DNA from: Atherinomorus stipes
Taxonomy: Eukaryota > Chordata > Actinopteri > Atheriniformes > Atherinidae
Assembly: GCA_023101725.1 (NCBI GenBank)
Contig: JALJCO010001134.1
Coordinates: forward strand, 1 to 64,000
Direction of reading: 5' to 3'
DNA length: 64,000 nt
In this document: positions 35,401-43,661 of the stretch, piece after piece
Position numbering within the stretch: position 1 is the stretch's first letter
Layout: every line of letters begins with the position of its first letter
Position numbers and translations under genes: made by a program
Notes under the pieces: generated by a model
Told to the model about the DNA's origin: nothing
What the model saw: only the letters and a program-made list of their open reading frames with translations
The model's database searches: none

Positions 35401-38400
35401 GTCCGGGCAGACCTGCAGTCTGGACTCTGGATCAGGTCCTTCTGCTGCCAGGTCTGGATCAGTGTCCTGTTGCGTGATCTGATTCCAGTTTCATTACCAC
35501 GTTTCACTCTGTGATACTTTAGTTTACAGAAGAGTTCACGTCCACTCAGAGCAGCTGCAGAGCAAACCCAGACCATCATCCTTCCACCACCGTGCGTGAC
35601 TGGTGGTGTGAGGCATTTAATGACCAAACAGCTCCACTTTGGTCTCATCTGTCCAAAGGAAATTGTTCCAGATGCCTTTATTCAGTTATAACTTTACTAG
35701 CCTAAGCTGTGCCGCCATCTTTTTAGGGTGATGACGGTTTTTACGACAACCCTTCCACAGTCCCGTTCTCTTCAGTTTTAGGCTTTCTACGTACTTAAGA
35801 TAGACCGATACTTCAGGCTGATATTTGCGGTTTTTGCTGGTATTGGCATCAGCTGATAGGTCGGGTGTGTTGATCAATACCCAACCTCGGCATAATTTAC
35901 AGACAGGCATCTACAGTCAGCCTAAAAATGTTCATAGCCTCCAATTAAAGAAGGAAAAAAATCAGTTGTAGTTGAAATTGACAAAAGTAATAATAATAAA
36001 TAAAACTTACTATGAAAATCACAACATTGATTTTTAATTGTGGTTTGAAATATTAAAAGCAAACAAAAAAATAAAACAAGTAAACAAGCATGATGGGACT
36101 AGGAAGCTAAAAATTTTGTTGAGCAACACTACGAGGCAATCAGGTGTTTCCTCTGGGACAGCTTTGTTTTTTTATTTTTATTATTTCCAACCACAAATCA
36201 AAAGCAATATATATTATATTAATATATTATATAATATATTAAGTATAATTTTGTAATTTTATATTTGTAGTTTCTTTTGTTTCTCATTTGTATTACTCGT
36301 ATGAATTTAGTATTTTCATTAATTTAAGGGTATGAATAGTTTTGAGGACAACTGTATGTCATGACTTGTGTTTCCTCTGAGGTTTTTCACCTCATTTAAA
36401 TATTCAGCGAGGACTAGATTTGCTTTTTAAATGTTCTGACATTAAATAAAAGTCCAGAAAGAAGGTAAAAGTTGTTTTATTTACTTTCTAGTGAGTAGTA
36501 CTAGCACACAAACACACAAGTACGGCGAACGTGATGTCGGGTTTGTCCTGTTAACTGTGACTTTAGCTCATCTGATTGGCTGACACGGCTGTGATGTCAC
36601 ATCTCCTGTCCATCAGGGTGGTGTCGGGCTCTCGGGACACGACGCTGCGGATGTGGGACGTGACGACGGGCCGCTGCGAGCACGTGCTGACGGGGCACGT
36701 GGCGGCGGTGCGCTGCGTCCAGTACGACGGCCGCCGCGTGGTGTCGGGGGGCTACGACTACATGGTGAAGGTGTGGGACCCCGAGACGGAGGTGTGTCTG
36801 CACACGCTGCAGGGGCACACCAACAGAGTGTATTCGCTGCAGGTAAGCACCACCCGGGCGGCATGCGGGCGTCTTTCAGCTCCTTGTTTCGGTTTTAATG
36901 CCGTTTCTTTTCCTTCTGCAGTTTGACGGCGTCTTCGTGGTGAGCGGCTCGTTGGACACCTCCATCAGAGTCTGGGACGCAGAGACAGGTAGAGACTAGA
37001 AGTGGACTCAGTCTCGTTAATTTATTTAACAGATCTCATCTAAATGTAATACAATTTGGTGGTAAATGAGAATAAAACATTAAAATACATGACAGTGAAT
37101 AAATCTAACCAGAATCATTAACATCAGTCAGGCGGATTTCTGTTTATAGAAACACAATCTAGGGATAAATTTAACCTTATCCAAGTTCGGCGCCCCTGAG
37201 TGGTGAAATGTAAAACAACAAACCATGAATAGGACATAATTCAGCACATTACGGCTTTAAATGATCATAAAGCTGATTTCTCCGCCCTGCTGTCCAGGTG
37301 GGTGCGTCCACACGCTGACGGGCCACCAGTCGCTGACCAGCGGCATGGAGCTGCGCAACAACATCCTCGTGTCCGGCAACGCCGACTCCACGGTGCGAGT
37401 GTGGGACGTCCGGACGGGACAGTGTCTCCACACACTGCAGGGTGAGATGACGACATCAAAACAGCGATTCATGATAAAAGTTACGAATATGTCCGTCAAC
37501 GAGCTGAAACTGCTGCTGTTCACCGAGTTTACAGGCCGATAAATCGGCCAGCCGATAATTTAGGCCGATATTTGCATTTTTTGCTGGTATCAGCATCAGC
37601 TGATATCGGTCGATCCCTAGACTTTCCTGTGCTTGTGGTGGAGGTCAGAGGTCACCGTGTGACGCTGTGTCTCCTTCAGGTCCCAACAAGCACCAGTCGG
37701 CGGTGACGTGTCTGCAGTTCTGCAGAGGTCTGGTTCTGTCCAGCTCCGACGACGGGACGGTCAAGCTGTGGGACCTGCGGACCGGAGCGTGGCTGCGGGA
37801 CGTGGTGGCGCTGCAGAGCCGGGGATCAGGTCAGAAGCTCACGCCGCCGAGTTACACCGACACTGATGATTGTAAAGCTTACGGACGCACGACAGAGCGT
37901 TCTCAGTGACATCATCTGATGTCTGTGTTTTATTACCAGTCAGGCTCAGGGCTGGTGATATGGACCAGATATCATATCACGATATATTTGTTTTAAATGA
38001 CGATATATGATATATATCGGTATTTTTACCTAATTTGCCTGAACGTTTCATTTCATATCAAACACCTGTTTTTTATTATGGAAACATATTTAACGGTTTC
38101 GCTCCACTTCAGTGATGGAACTGACTAAACTCGTTAGAAATGTTTGTTAAATTGAAATAATTCAAGATAGTTGGCTGATCATTTATGATTTCTTTGTAAA
38201 AGTCCTGGGGAGGATTTTCTTCCAAATAATAAATAATCAGGTGACACCTTTTCTTGTTAGAAAAATAAAACAAAAAACATCTGCACATCTAAAACTGCAA
38301 AATAACAGTATATGTAAATATCTTTCTCACGTAAATATCATACTGCGATATCATGGCGGTTTATCGGCCTGCACTAATCAGGCTCCTGTGATTGGTAACA

Positions 38401-38535
38401 GGTGGGGTGGTGTGGCGAATCCGAGCGTCCGATACCCGGTTGGTGTGCGCCGCGGGCAGCAGGAACGGCACCGAGGAGACCAAACTGCTCGTGTTGGACT
38501 TCGACCTGGACGACAGGAAGAAGGAGACAGACTGA
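11717..38535 (+). CDS. fbxw7: F-box/WD repeat-containing protein 7, 13 coding exons, 554 aa
   Basis: This is the substrate receptor of the SCF (SKP1-CUL1-F-box) ubiquitin ligase. In the known family it binds doubly phosphorylated degrons of cyclin E, MYC, JUN and Notch and sends them to the proteasome. Exons: 11717-11755, 19301-19377, 19506-19641, 24023-24157, 24245-24368, 29061-29197, 29283-29396, 34655-34836, 36617-36842, 36922-36988, 37298-37441, 37680-37829, 38402-38535. All junctions are GT-AG and phases agree throughout. Domains: dimerisation region about 85-129, F-box about 125-170, eight WD40 blades about 218-550. The three phospho-degron arginines (human R465, R479, R505) are present at 307, 321 and 347. 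The linker at 171-190 is diverged, and the C-terminus is five residues longer than the human one. The start is the short beta-type exon; no alpha- or gamma-type first exon was found. A teleost duplicate (3R paralogue) is possible. Confidence 0.97.
12120..13360. repeat. Strongly diverged direct repeats in fbxw7 intron 1
   Basis: Several blocks share the order: word like caagattaaaac, then aaaa-gtgac, then gcagctgctgtaat, then a cattgttt-type segment. The clearest occurrences are near 12178-12255, 12600-12640 and 13290-13350. Divergence is high and the unit length is not constant, so this could be an old tandem array or scattered copies of one short repeat. Confidence 0.4.
13820..14725. mobile_element. 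hAT-type MITE, outer member of a nested pair
   Basis: The left end TAGAGATGTACTGATCC at 13820 pairs loosely with the right end ggatttttgtgcctcta at 14725. The flanking octamers are gattgtac (13812-13819) and gattgtaa (14726-14733), 7 of 8 identical, as expected for an aged hAT target duplication. Internal sequence is rich in ccgatatc words. It was split by the later element at 13924-14476. Confidence 0.75.
13924..14476. mobile_element. hAT-type MITE inserted into the element at 13820-14725
   Basis: It has perfect 16-base terminal inverted repeats, TAGGGATGCACCGAAA and TTTCGGTGCATCCCTA, with further ttttcggcc/ggccgaaaac subterminal palindromes. Flanking octamers are aactgtat (13916-13923) and aaccgtat (14477-14484), 7 of 8 identical. 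At 553 bp it has no coding capacity. Its position inside another MITE makes it the younger of the two. Confidence 0.88.
15854..16517. mobile_element. hAT-type MITE (ccgatacatcggcc family), interrupted
   Basis: The left end taaggaaatgcccatacatc and right end ctgtatcagtcaatcccta match other copies at 22156-23698, 33471-33800 and 43051-43789. Flanking octamers ccttgtac (15846-15853) and ccatgtac (16518-16525) agree at 7 of 8. It is broken by an insertion at 16161-16438. Confidence 0.82.
16161..16438. mobile_element. 278-bp hAT-type MITE nested in the element at 15854-16517
   Basis: Begins TAGGCTGGGCGATACGG and ends TTCGCTCTGGCCTA. Both sides carry the identical octamer ggttgaat (16153-16160 and 16439-16446), which is a single run in the uninterrupted host element. 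The terminal repeats are imperfect; the perfect target duplication carries the call. Confidence 0.85.
16840..17465. mobile_element. Probable MITE remnant with gatactcgatacc ends
   Basis: The left part (gggcataatgataccc, gtcgatactcgataccagcc) and right part (attgatattggtatcg, gtcgcccttcccta) read as inverted subterminal repeats, about 600 bp apart, with a (gat)n microsatellite at about 17035-17057 inside. The flanking octamers do not match, so the boundaries are not proven. Confidence 0.45.
18400..18745 (-). mobile_element. Possible LINE 3' tail
   Basis: The word aaaaaggagtaggaacaagtaaaagttagtaaatcctacccc and the downstream AT-rich segment look like the reverse complement of a common fish LINE 3' untranslated region. 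No reverse-transcriptase frame is left, so the family is uncertain. Confidence 0.35.
19301..19377 (+). CDS. fbxw7: fbxw7 exon 2
   Basis: First exon common to FBXW7 isoforms, starting MKRKLGPDD where human has MKRKLDHGS. Acceptor ccaccaccag, donor cag|gtaacg, phase 2 at the 3' end (residues 14-39). The basic KRK and GKKHCK words are conserved in kind. The Met at 19301 could itself start translation if another first exon were used. Confidence 0.93.
19506..19641 (+). CDS. fbxw7: fbxw7 exon 3
   Basis: Residues 39-84. It contains the conserved TPTTFGDLR and QRRRVTS words and ends LQDWLHTFQ at cag|gtgagc. It is separated from exon 2 by a 128-bp intron. In mammals this segment precedes the dimerisation helix. 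Confidence 0.95.
20357..20409. repeat. (TA)n microsatellite
   Basis: About 53 bases of alternating TA directly next to the left end of a Tc1-type MITE; MITE ends often sit beside or seed such tracts. Confidence 0.95.
20410..20735. mobile_element. Tc1/mariner-type MITE, left part only
   Basis: Starts gtcatcctcaaaatgattcataccctcc, the terminal repeat of the family seen complete at 35914-36354, and breaks off after about 325 bp where it meets a hAT fragment. Confidence 0.65.
20745..20916. mobile_element. Right part of a hAT MITE (ccgatacatcggcc family)
   Basis: Ends ctgtatcggttgatcccta like the complete copies. The left half is missing and is replaced by the preceding Tc1-type fragment, so one or both were truncated by deletion. 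Confidence 0.65.
20930..21130 (-). mobile_element. L2-like LINE 3' end
   Basis: Read on the minus strand it ends gtgcttcataagtaaagttttgatagattgattg, the typical 3' terminus and short tandem tail of fish L2-type LINEs. No coding part is left. Confidence 0.5.
22340..23565. mobile_element. Middle hAT-type element of the nest
   Basis: Left end TAGGGATGTTCGATATTATC, right end ccagtatcgaacatcccct. Flanking octamers attgtatc (22332-22339) and tttgtatc (23566-23573), 7 of 8 identical, which when removed restores the outer MITE sequence. No transposase frame is present. Confidence 0.78.
22723..23339. mobile_element. Innermost hAT-type element of the nest
   Basis: Left end TAGGGTTGAAAAATGATTC, right end ttagtatcgtgacaagcct, with agtatcta before and agtatctg after (7 of 8). 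Repeated gtatcgagtattg and gtatcgtatcgag words lie near its right end. The boundary at the right is uncertain by one base. Confidence 0.65.
24023..24157 (+). CDS. fbxw7: fbxw7 exon 4 (dimerisation region)
   Basis: Residues 85-129, starting [16 protein letters not shown] and ending FISLLPKE at gag|gtacgg. Nearly identical to human FBXW7 in this helical segment, which drives dimer formation of the ligase in mammals. Phase 0 at both ends, 45 codons. Confidence 0.96.
24245..24368 (+). CDS. fbxw7: fbxw7 exon 5 (F-box)
   Basis: Residues 130-171. LALYVLTFL, the [13 protein letters not shown] helix and LLWREKC are the core of the F-box that docks on SKP1. Acceptor gtttgcag, donor gaag|gtaagc, phase 1. 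The preceding intron is 87 bp. Confidence 0.97.
24600..25812. mobile_element. Foldback (long inverted repeat) element, TTAA class, interrupted
   Basis: Outer boundaries are approximate. The left arm (best at 24701-24772) and right arm (25453-25525) are reverse complements over about 70 bases, for instance atggaagtgatggggcaac against gttgccccatcacttccat. The outer arm ends, tttggacctcttttctag near 24635 and ataggtccagg near 25775, also pair and match the related element at 61783-62438. The right arm is split by the MITE at 25530-25768. Confidence 0.65.
25530..25768. mobile_element. MITE with cactgcaaaaactcaaat-type ends
   Basis: Left end cacaaaaactcaaatctta and right end taagatttgagtttttgcagtg are inverted. 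It interrupts the right arm of the foldback element. A fragment of the same family follows the TRIM gene at 53795-53878. Confidence 0.6.
25971..25993. repeat. (GT)n microsatellite
   Basis: A run of about 11 GT units in fbxw7 intron 5; a second GT run lies at 26160-26184. Confidence 0.9.
26868..27361. mobile_element. Tc1/mariner-type MITE, both ends present
   Basis: Left end CAGTCGTCCTCTAAATTATTC, right end AATAATTTTGAGGCGACTG, immediately followed by TA. The left flanking dinucleotide is TG, so the TA duplication is mutated on that side. No transposase frame. Confidence 0.75.
27566..28667 (-). pseudogene. L2-like LINE reverse transcriptase fragment, frameshifted
   Basis: The minus strand encodes reverse-transcriptase motifs in order: [44 protein letters not shown] and the catalytic YADD (codons at 28223-28234), then the L2-type tail with [23 protein letters not shown] and LHWLPV. 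The first part is open to about 27908 and the rest continues in another frame from about 27969, so one frameshift breaks it. The endonuclease domain is missing, as usual for 5'-truncated LINE copies. It lies antisense to fbxw7 in intron 5. Confidence 0.85.
29061..29197 (+). CDS. fbxw7: fbxw7 exon 6 (linker to WD40 domain)
   Basis: Residues 171-216. [18 protein letters not shown] is strongly conserved. The first half, after the GI, is diverged from the human linker, and the last residues (DTREPM) also differ. Acceptor ctcctcag, donor atg|gtacgc. Confidence 0.93.
29283..29396 (+). CDS. fbxw7: fbxw7 exon 7 (WD40 blade 1)
   Basis: Residues 217-254: [15 protein letters not shown] then [18 protein letters not shown]. 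Preceded by an 85-bp intron, phase 0 at both ends, donor aag|gtaggc. Confidence 0.97.
30735..31258. repeat. AT-rich minisatellite with higher-order period
   Basis: About two dozen imperfect copies of a unit near 20 bases long, of the form catgtaaaaaaggacattaa. Groups of units recur as a longer block: ggacattaaacagg then ggaaattatgtaaaaa appears near 30886 and again near 31079, a period of about 193 bases. Confidence 0.85.
31569..31605. repeat. (GT)n microsatellite
   Basis: Interrupted GT run; a further one lies at 31745-31765. Both generate VCVCVC-type chance frames. Confidence 0.9.
32510..33255. other. Low-complexity stretch, probably poorly assembled
   Basis: Contains a 26-base G run (32773-32798), a 16-base C run (32851-32866), mixed poly-A/poly-T blocks near 32516-32575 and abruptly GC-rich text at 33025-33210. 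It ends in a 45-base near-perfect palindrome (33211-33255, arms of 22 bases around one G). Composition changes sharply on both sides. It reads more like gap-fill or a snap-back read junction than like the surrounding intron. Confidence 0.5.
33471..33800. mobile_element. 330-bp hAT MITE (ccgatacatcggcc family), complete
   Basis: Left end TAAGGATAGACCGATACATC, right end TGTATCAGTCAATCCCTA. Flanking octamers ctgttaag (33463-33470) and ctgttagg (33801-33808), 7 of 8. This is the cleanest uninterrupted copy of the family in the window. Confidence 0.85.
34655..34836 (+). CDS. fbxw7: fbxw7 exon 8 (WD40 blades 2-3)
   Basis: Residues 255-315. Includes [21 protein letters not shown] and [12 protein letters not shown]. 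The Arg in TVRCM is residue 307 and corresponds to human R465, one of the three degron-binding arginines often mutated in tumours. A pyrimidine-rich tract (ctctct) precedes the acceptor ttag; donor cg|gtaaga, phase 2. Confidence 0.97.
35380..35680 (-). pseudogene. Possible Tc1-type transposase remnant
   Basis: On the minus strand a short segment reads [11 protein letters not shown], like the VKHGGGSVMVW-type motif of Tc1 transposases, within otherwise unrecognisable sequence. Too degraded to place in a subfamily. Confidence 0.35.
35795..35908. mobile_element. Left part of a hAT MITE (ccgatacatcggcc family)
   Basis: Starts agatagaccgatacttcagg and follows the family consensus through gtgtgttgatcaatacccaa, then stops where the Tc1-type MITE begins at 35914. 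Confidence 0.65.
35914..36354. mobile_element. Tc1/mariner-type MITE, complete
   Basis: Ends CAGTCAGCCTAAAAATG and TAGTTTTGAGGACAACTG, each flanked by TA (35912-35913 and 36355-36356), the target of Tc1/mariner insertion. At 441 bp it has no transposase. Best-bounded member of a family with at least five copies in this window. Confidence 0.82.
36617..36842 (+). CDS. fbxw7: fbxw7 exon 9 (WD40 blades 4-5)
   Basis: Residues 315-390. [14 protein letters not shown] carries Arg321 (human R479) and [13 protein letters not shown] carries Arg347 (human R505), so the phospho-degron pocket is intact. It then gives VKVWDPETE and [10 protein letters not shown]. Codon use is very GC-rich at third positions. 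Donor cag|gtaagc, next intron 79 bp. Confidence 0.97.
36922..36988 (+). CDS. fbxw7: fbxw7 exon 10 (WD40 blade 5 end)
   Basis: Residues 391-413: [23 protein letters not shown] 67-base exon, acceptor cttctgcag, donor acag|gtagag, phase 1. Confidence 0.96.
37298..37441 (+). CDS. fbxw7: fbxw7 exon 11 (WD40 blade 6)
   Basis: Residues 413-461: [39 protein letters not shown] and CLHTLQG. Matches human apart from conservative changes. Acceptor ctgtccag, donor agg|gtgaga. Confidence 0.97.
37533..37619. mobile_element. Short hAT MITE derivative in fbxw7 intron 11
   Basis: aggccgataaatcggcc at the left and atatcggtcgatcccta at the right are family ends with nearly all internal sequence gone. It makes up over a third of the 238-bp intron. 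Confidence 0.6.
37680..37829 (+). CDS. fbxw7: fbxw7 exon 12 (WD40 blade 7)
   Basis: Residues 461-511: [14 protein letters not shown], then [15 protein letters not shown]. The segment after it ([14 protein letters not shown]) is a little diverged from human. Donor tcag|gtcaga, phase 1. Confidence 0.96.
37948..38377. mobile_element. 430-bp hAT-type MITE filling the last fbxw7 intron
   Basis: Left end agggctggtgatatggacc, right end ggtttatcggcctgcactaa, partly inverted. Identical octamers tcaggctc flank it (37940-37947 and 38378-38385). The right duplication lies only 16 bases before the acceptor of exon 13 at 38402. Without the insertion the intron would be about 134 bp. Confidence 0.85.
38402..38535 (+). 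CDS. fbxw7: fbxw7 exon 13 (last WD40 blade, stop)
   Basis: Residues 511-554: [35 protein letters not shown], then DRKKETD and TGA at 38533-38535. Human ends shortly after the FDVD segment, so this protein is five residues longer and has a charged tail. Confidence 0.96.
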
Positions 38536-41500
38536 GGAGGAAGTGACATCAGAGACAAAAGTGTAAATGACGGCGCGAATGGAGGGAATTGTGTTTTTTT
38601 GTTTTGTTTTTTTAAAGAAAAAGCTGCAGATTTTTTGACCAAAGTCCCGACTGGATCCGGTTTCTCCCATCAGTCAGACGGACGCGCTCTGATTGGCTGG
38701 CAGAGACAGGTGGACTAAATACGGACAAACAGCTAAAGACAGAAACATCCCCGAAGTGTGACGCTCAGAGGCATGGATGTAAATGGTTTCCATGGAAACG
38801 TGAATGTTTGACAGACAGACTGATGGGATTTATTTAAATCGAAGACGGCTCAGAGATGTTTTGAATGTAGTCGATGGGAGAACGGAGGGATGAGGGCATT
38901 CACCTTTTTTTGCTGCTGAACTGACATCAACACGATGATGATGATGACGATGATGATGATGATGTTAACCAACAAATCCAAATCTACCAAATGTTGACGG
39001 CCAAAGAGGCAGCGGAGACGAGGAAAGCTGCTGCTGTTCGGTCCCCAGCGTCTCGTCTCCGCTGCCCGTACGCATGGCGGCGGGTCTCGCTGCCCGTTGC
39101 CATGGCGACGGGTCTCCCTCCTGCAGTCCTGTCACACACACACGTGCTGTTTAGAAAACACACTGCTGACTCCTGGCTGTAAAACTTTGTTTTCCCTTCA
39201 GGCAGAGACGAAGGACGAGCTTAAACTCCGGCCGGAGCCTCACATCTGCAACGACTCCGACACGTGACGTTTTCATTTAAGCCACAGAAAGTTCATTTAA
39301 ACGCAGACGAAGGATCAACAGAATCGAGCCGCTTGTCACCGAGCGCTCGCTGGGCTGTAAATCGCTCTCAGACACAAATGTTTGAGGGATTTGTGGTGAA
39401 CTTTGCCACATAATGCAAATCCTCAGCTGACGATTTGCTGCCAAACGTGGGAGGAAACGCAGAAACTACAAACACATTCACACAACTGGCAACTCCTGAC
39501 GGCTAAACGGGCCTTTTTAGGAACAAAGTTTCACACAGAGCTCACAGATGTTAACATGACAGCAGCTGTTAGTGCTTCTGTTCAACAGGAGCGGATAAAA
39601 ACATCAGGAAAATCAGAGAAATGAGCGTTTATTCTGTCATCGCTCTGACTCAACACTCATGGAGGAATCACAAAGCTGTAGCTGCTCTTTAAATTACCGA
39701 TGTTGGTGATAATGTGGGCTTAAAATCATGTTAATACTGTGTTAATAATACAGTAATTATAATTTAATCAAAACATTGATTAGAAGTTGGGGTTTATTTG
39801 TGCAATTTGACTTCCTTTCACAACTTCGGTTCAATTAAGATTTTAAAGAAAAAAAACACTAAAGCTTAAGTAATTGTTGGCTTTTTTTAATGTTTGCTAT
39901 TAATAGCTCCTTATCATCATCCAAAAATCTGATGTGGTGACAACCACAGTCAAAATAATCCCCTCCGAGCTCCGACCAGATGGTGAAACATAAATTGACA
40001 GAAATAAGTGAAAGTGGTTGAAACCAGAAAATGTAGCAGCTGGTCAAAGTATTAAAAATACAGTTGTAAACAGTTAAGATATTGAGAAGGAAGGGATGGT
40101 TAATTAAACATACCATGTAACACCCTGGATTTCAACCAGTGGCTAATTGTCATCCCTTGTCCCTGAAGGATGTTAGTTAAACAGAATTTAGCGATGACTA
40201 CGGTCATATTTGTTTAAAACCTCATGTGAACAGACCAGCTCCACCTGAGGTTTATAAATGGTGTGTTAAAGACGTTTTATTTGCCAGATCTGTCCAATTT
40301 GTCTCTAATCTCAAAATGTTGTCTTCAGTAGAGGGAAAAGGGTTGAAATGTTGACCCAGCTGGTGTCAATCATCCCGTTAGCACGACCATCAGGATCTGA
40401 TTACTGGGAGGAATTAGAGATCGTAACAATCCGATCTGTTGCATCTACATCCGTTTCTGAGATGTGCAGTTCAATAAATCCCAGTCTACATTTTCTGTCC
40501 ATTATCGGATTTCGGATATCGGATGGTAGAACATGGCAGCACCCGGGTTTTTAGCATTAGCTGCTAATTTACTTTGTTTACGCTCCGTCTTCTAGCTGTT
40601 GCTCACGTTGTTTTTTCTGTGTATAAATGTAAAAAACACTAAAAGTTCTGCATGAATGAAGACGGAGTATCAGGAAGAAATCTGTGTTAATCTGATTTCT
40701 CATAATCAGATTATTACAATTATCTGATCAAGCATAATCAGATTATGCTGTTTATATGTTCACTTCAATTATCTGATAATTCCAGAAACCAGATAAATAT
40801 CACATTTTTAGTGCGCATGTAAGCCGGCTCATTGTCTCTTAGTCCTTGGCCTTGACCCTTTGTTTTGCGCGTTCATGTGAAGGTGTAGCGGTGCCCGGGG
40901 GGGGGGGGGGGGGGAGTGGTAGAGCAAGGTAGTGGCCATCGAAACGGAGATTTTCCAGGGGAGAAAACAAGTGGTATGATATTAGCCAATATTTAATGAA
41001 AAATACGGGCAAAATGTTGAGGAAATCAGCAGCGGCAGCCAAAGACACGCAAATTTGAGTATTTTTTTGTGAATGAAATATGAAAAATCGCTATTTTTAG
41101 GTCGCTTTAATGTATTGCAGACAGTTTTGTTCAATTTTTTTTTTTTTTTTAATTGCTAGTTTCGTATCGTTACGTGCATCGGCTCATGTCTGTAATGTAA
41201 CATTAACGTTAAGCTTGACTGGAAGGTGTCGTCTTTGCTTTCATTTTGACATTTTTTTCAGCCCAAAGTCGAAAAAATAATGCAATCGCCCAGGAAAGGG
41301 AGATTATTGCTGCTGCAGATGGCTTTAAAAAAAAAAAATCTTTATTGGCACTCTGTTTCAAGTGCTCGGGCTAAGAGGAAGGGATTTTAATAGGAACTGG
41401 GCCTTAGACTCAAAGCTGAAGCACAGCAGAGAGGGAGGGGGAGGGGCCTGCTAGCTGTATTCATTCACATTTTCAGCTGTTTCCTTCTTGTTTTTCATTT

Positions 41501-42335
41501 TCTGCTCAGTTTCTTTTAGTTTCTGCCATCACAGCACGTTGCTTTGTGCTACACGTCTTATTTTTTCTGCTCAAAACAATTTTTAGTGTTTTGTAGCTTT
41601 TATTTTGAAATTTTAAACTCTAAATTAATCTGGTTCTCTAAAAACCAATCAACAGACTCTGAGGCTCATTTTTGATATTTTCACCTCCCCACTGTAGCTC
41701 TAATAGAAATGGTTGCATAAAACGAGGGATTTATAAATCTGATCCTGGTAGATATTTCTATATTTGTTATGAGCAAACGTACATAACATTAAATTTTCTT
41801 TATGTGACACTAAACTGATGGAAAACAAAATCAGCAGCTTTGTTCAAACTGCAGCTGATCATGAGAGGAGCTGAATCTTTGAAGCTGCTGCGATTAAAAT
41901 GACACTCATTTAAAGCATTAAATATTCAACCTTTGTTTGAGCATCGATGAGGCCAGAATCTCCTTTTCTCTGCTTCACATCATCGTGTCACATTTTCATA
42001 AACTAATGAAATATGTAAAAAAGAAAGATAAATTATTTAAAACAATTCCTAGTAGCACATATTAATCTGATAAGCTGTTGTTGCCAAGCAACACCTCCAG
42101 CCAGTAGATGGAGATTTGGTCGATGTCTCCCCCCTAGCAACAGGTGGCATTTCTGGGGGGAGGGTTGACCTTTTGCAGGTGTGAGGCTCTGTGACGGTGT
42201 AATCATGTACAATAGTGTAAATACACAGAGGATGTACATATTCAGCTTTTTATAAGAAAACGAAGAAAATATTGTGCTGGTGGAATGAGAAGTGAATGGA
42301 TGAATATGAATTAATAAAGATGAATTTTGTAAAAT
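38536..42335 (+). promoter_or_regulatory. fbxw7: Probable fbxw7 3' UTR with polyadenylation signal
   Basis: About 3.8 kb follows the stop without another gene. An AATAAA at 42313-42318 is followed within 30 bases by a GT-rich stretch (gttgactggttgttttt), a good cleavage-site arrangement. Inside are a GAT/GAC microsatellite (38934-38963), an 18-base G run (40897-40914) and an AT-rich set of caatcagatta palindromes at about 40680-40800. Long 3' UTRs are usual for FBXW7. Earlier cleavage sites cannot be excluded. Confidence 0.55.
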
Positions 42336-43050
42336 GTTGACTGGTTGTTTTTAATATGTTGTGCAGAATAATTATCAGTGTGATGTTTTCTGTTCTATAA
42401 CTCATTTCTGATCAAAGGGAGAGCTAGCAGACCTGCGTTCTGGTGTTTATTCAGAAAAAAATGAACATTAAACCGTCTAAACAAGCCATAAAGTGCAAGA
42501 AAATGGAGAATTTATCATTACTTAACTTTTTATTCTGCATTTATGAACAACAGTAAACTGTTGGATTAATATCTGTTGTCTATTTTGGACCTGTAAATAT
42601 TCCTGGCAGGCTCTGCATTTGGGTTTTCTGCCACTTTTGCATCCATTAAAATGATTTCATGAACTTTAAATTCAACTGAGTGGATGCAGATTAATTGGCA
42701 GTGTTTGGTCAGGCCACTGGTGCTGACCAATCAGGTCCCTTTACTCTGGGAATCTGAAAGCTGGCAGATGGTTTTGTGTTTCATGGGGACCTGAAACTGC
42801 AGCTGCTTTGCAAAATTATTTTCAGAAAGAGACCTGCTAAACGATGTCTTTGTTAGCCAATAATAAATGGCTATAAAAGGGTTCTAGGAATGATCACTTA
42901 ACTATTTAAGGATCATTTTTCAATATGACATTTAGACAACAGCCACACAGAAATGAAACTATTAAGTTGATTAAGTTTTTCATTCAGGTTAAAGTTTTCC
43001 CAGAAAACCACGCATCCACACAATTCCAGAGAAAACTCTGTTGTATCAAT
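42336..43050. other. Intergenic stretch without recognised gene
   Basis: Downstream of the fbxw7 polyadenylation signal. AT-rich; the 90-codon frame at 42925-43197 runs into a MITE and is not a gene. Confidence 0.5.
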
Positions 43051-43239
43051 TATGGGTTGACTGATACAGATTTTTTAGGCCCAATACTGATGCAGATATT
43101 TTCTCATCAGCCGATACAAACTGGCAATATTTGGGATGATACTGCAATTGACTCCCAAATGAATATAATGAAGGATAAAATGAAAATAATTTTATAGCCC
43201 TTTTAATAAAAAAAAATACATAATATATATGTATGTGTG

Positions 43240-43240
<1 letters not shown>

Positions 43241-43276
<36 letters not shown>
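43241..43276. repeat. (CA)n microsatellite
   Basis: About 18 CA units inside a MITE, next to the nested element's left end. Confidence 0.9.
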
Positions 43277-43281
<5 letters not shown>

Positions 43282-43661
43282 TAGCGATACGATTACCGGT
43301 ATAAAATGATTGTGATCAATTTCCCAACAATTAATACCATTTCAAATTTTCATTAAAACCGTAGCTGATTCCTGCACAGTGATGCTGCTCATTGCTGGAA
43401 AAGCAGCAGCCATCCTGGTTTGCAATGTTTAATATGAAAACATGGCAGAATGGAGCGAAGGCACCCACGTGGACAGCGCTCTGGAGATTTTTTTTTTACC
43501 CCTTTAAAAAGTACAAAATAGACATGTAGACCCATTTTGTATATTTTTAAAGATGCTGGGGGGGTATTTCAATAATATTGTGATAACAGTGATAACCCAT
43601 GATCATTCTGGTCACAATAAACATGATATGAAATTGAAATTTTCATACTGTTACATCCCTA
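43282..43661. mobile_element. Internally deleted hAT element nested in 43051-43789
   Basis: Starts tagcgatacgattaccgg and ends catactgttacatcccta. Its interior (cacgtggacagcgctctgg, then acccattttgtatattttt) matches two separated parts of the element at 3709-4709, so it is a 380-bp deletion derivative of that family. Flanks acatatat and atatatat are too simple to count as proof of a duplication. Confidence 0.75.

Larger units (their letters stand above)
34837..36616 (+). other. fbxw7: fbxw7 intron 8 (1.8 kb)
   Basis: Holds a Tc1-related fragment (about 35380-35680), a partial hAT MITE (35795-35908) and a complete Tc1-type MITE (35914-36354). The segment 34840-35300 is CA-rich with nothing else recognised. 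Confidence 0.85.
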
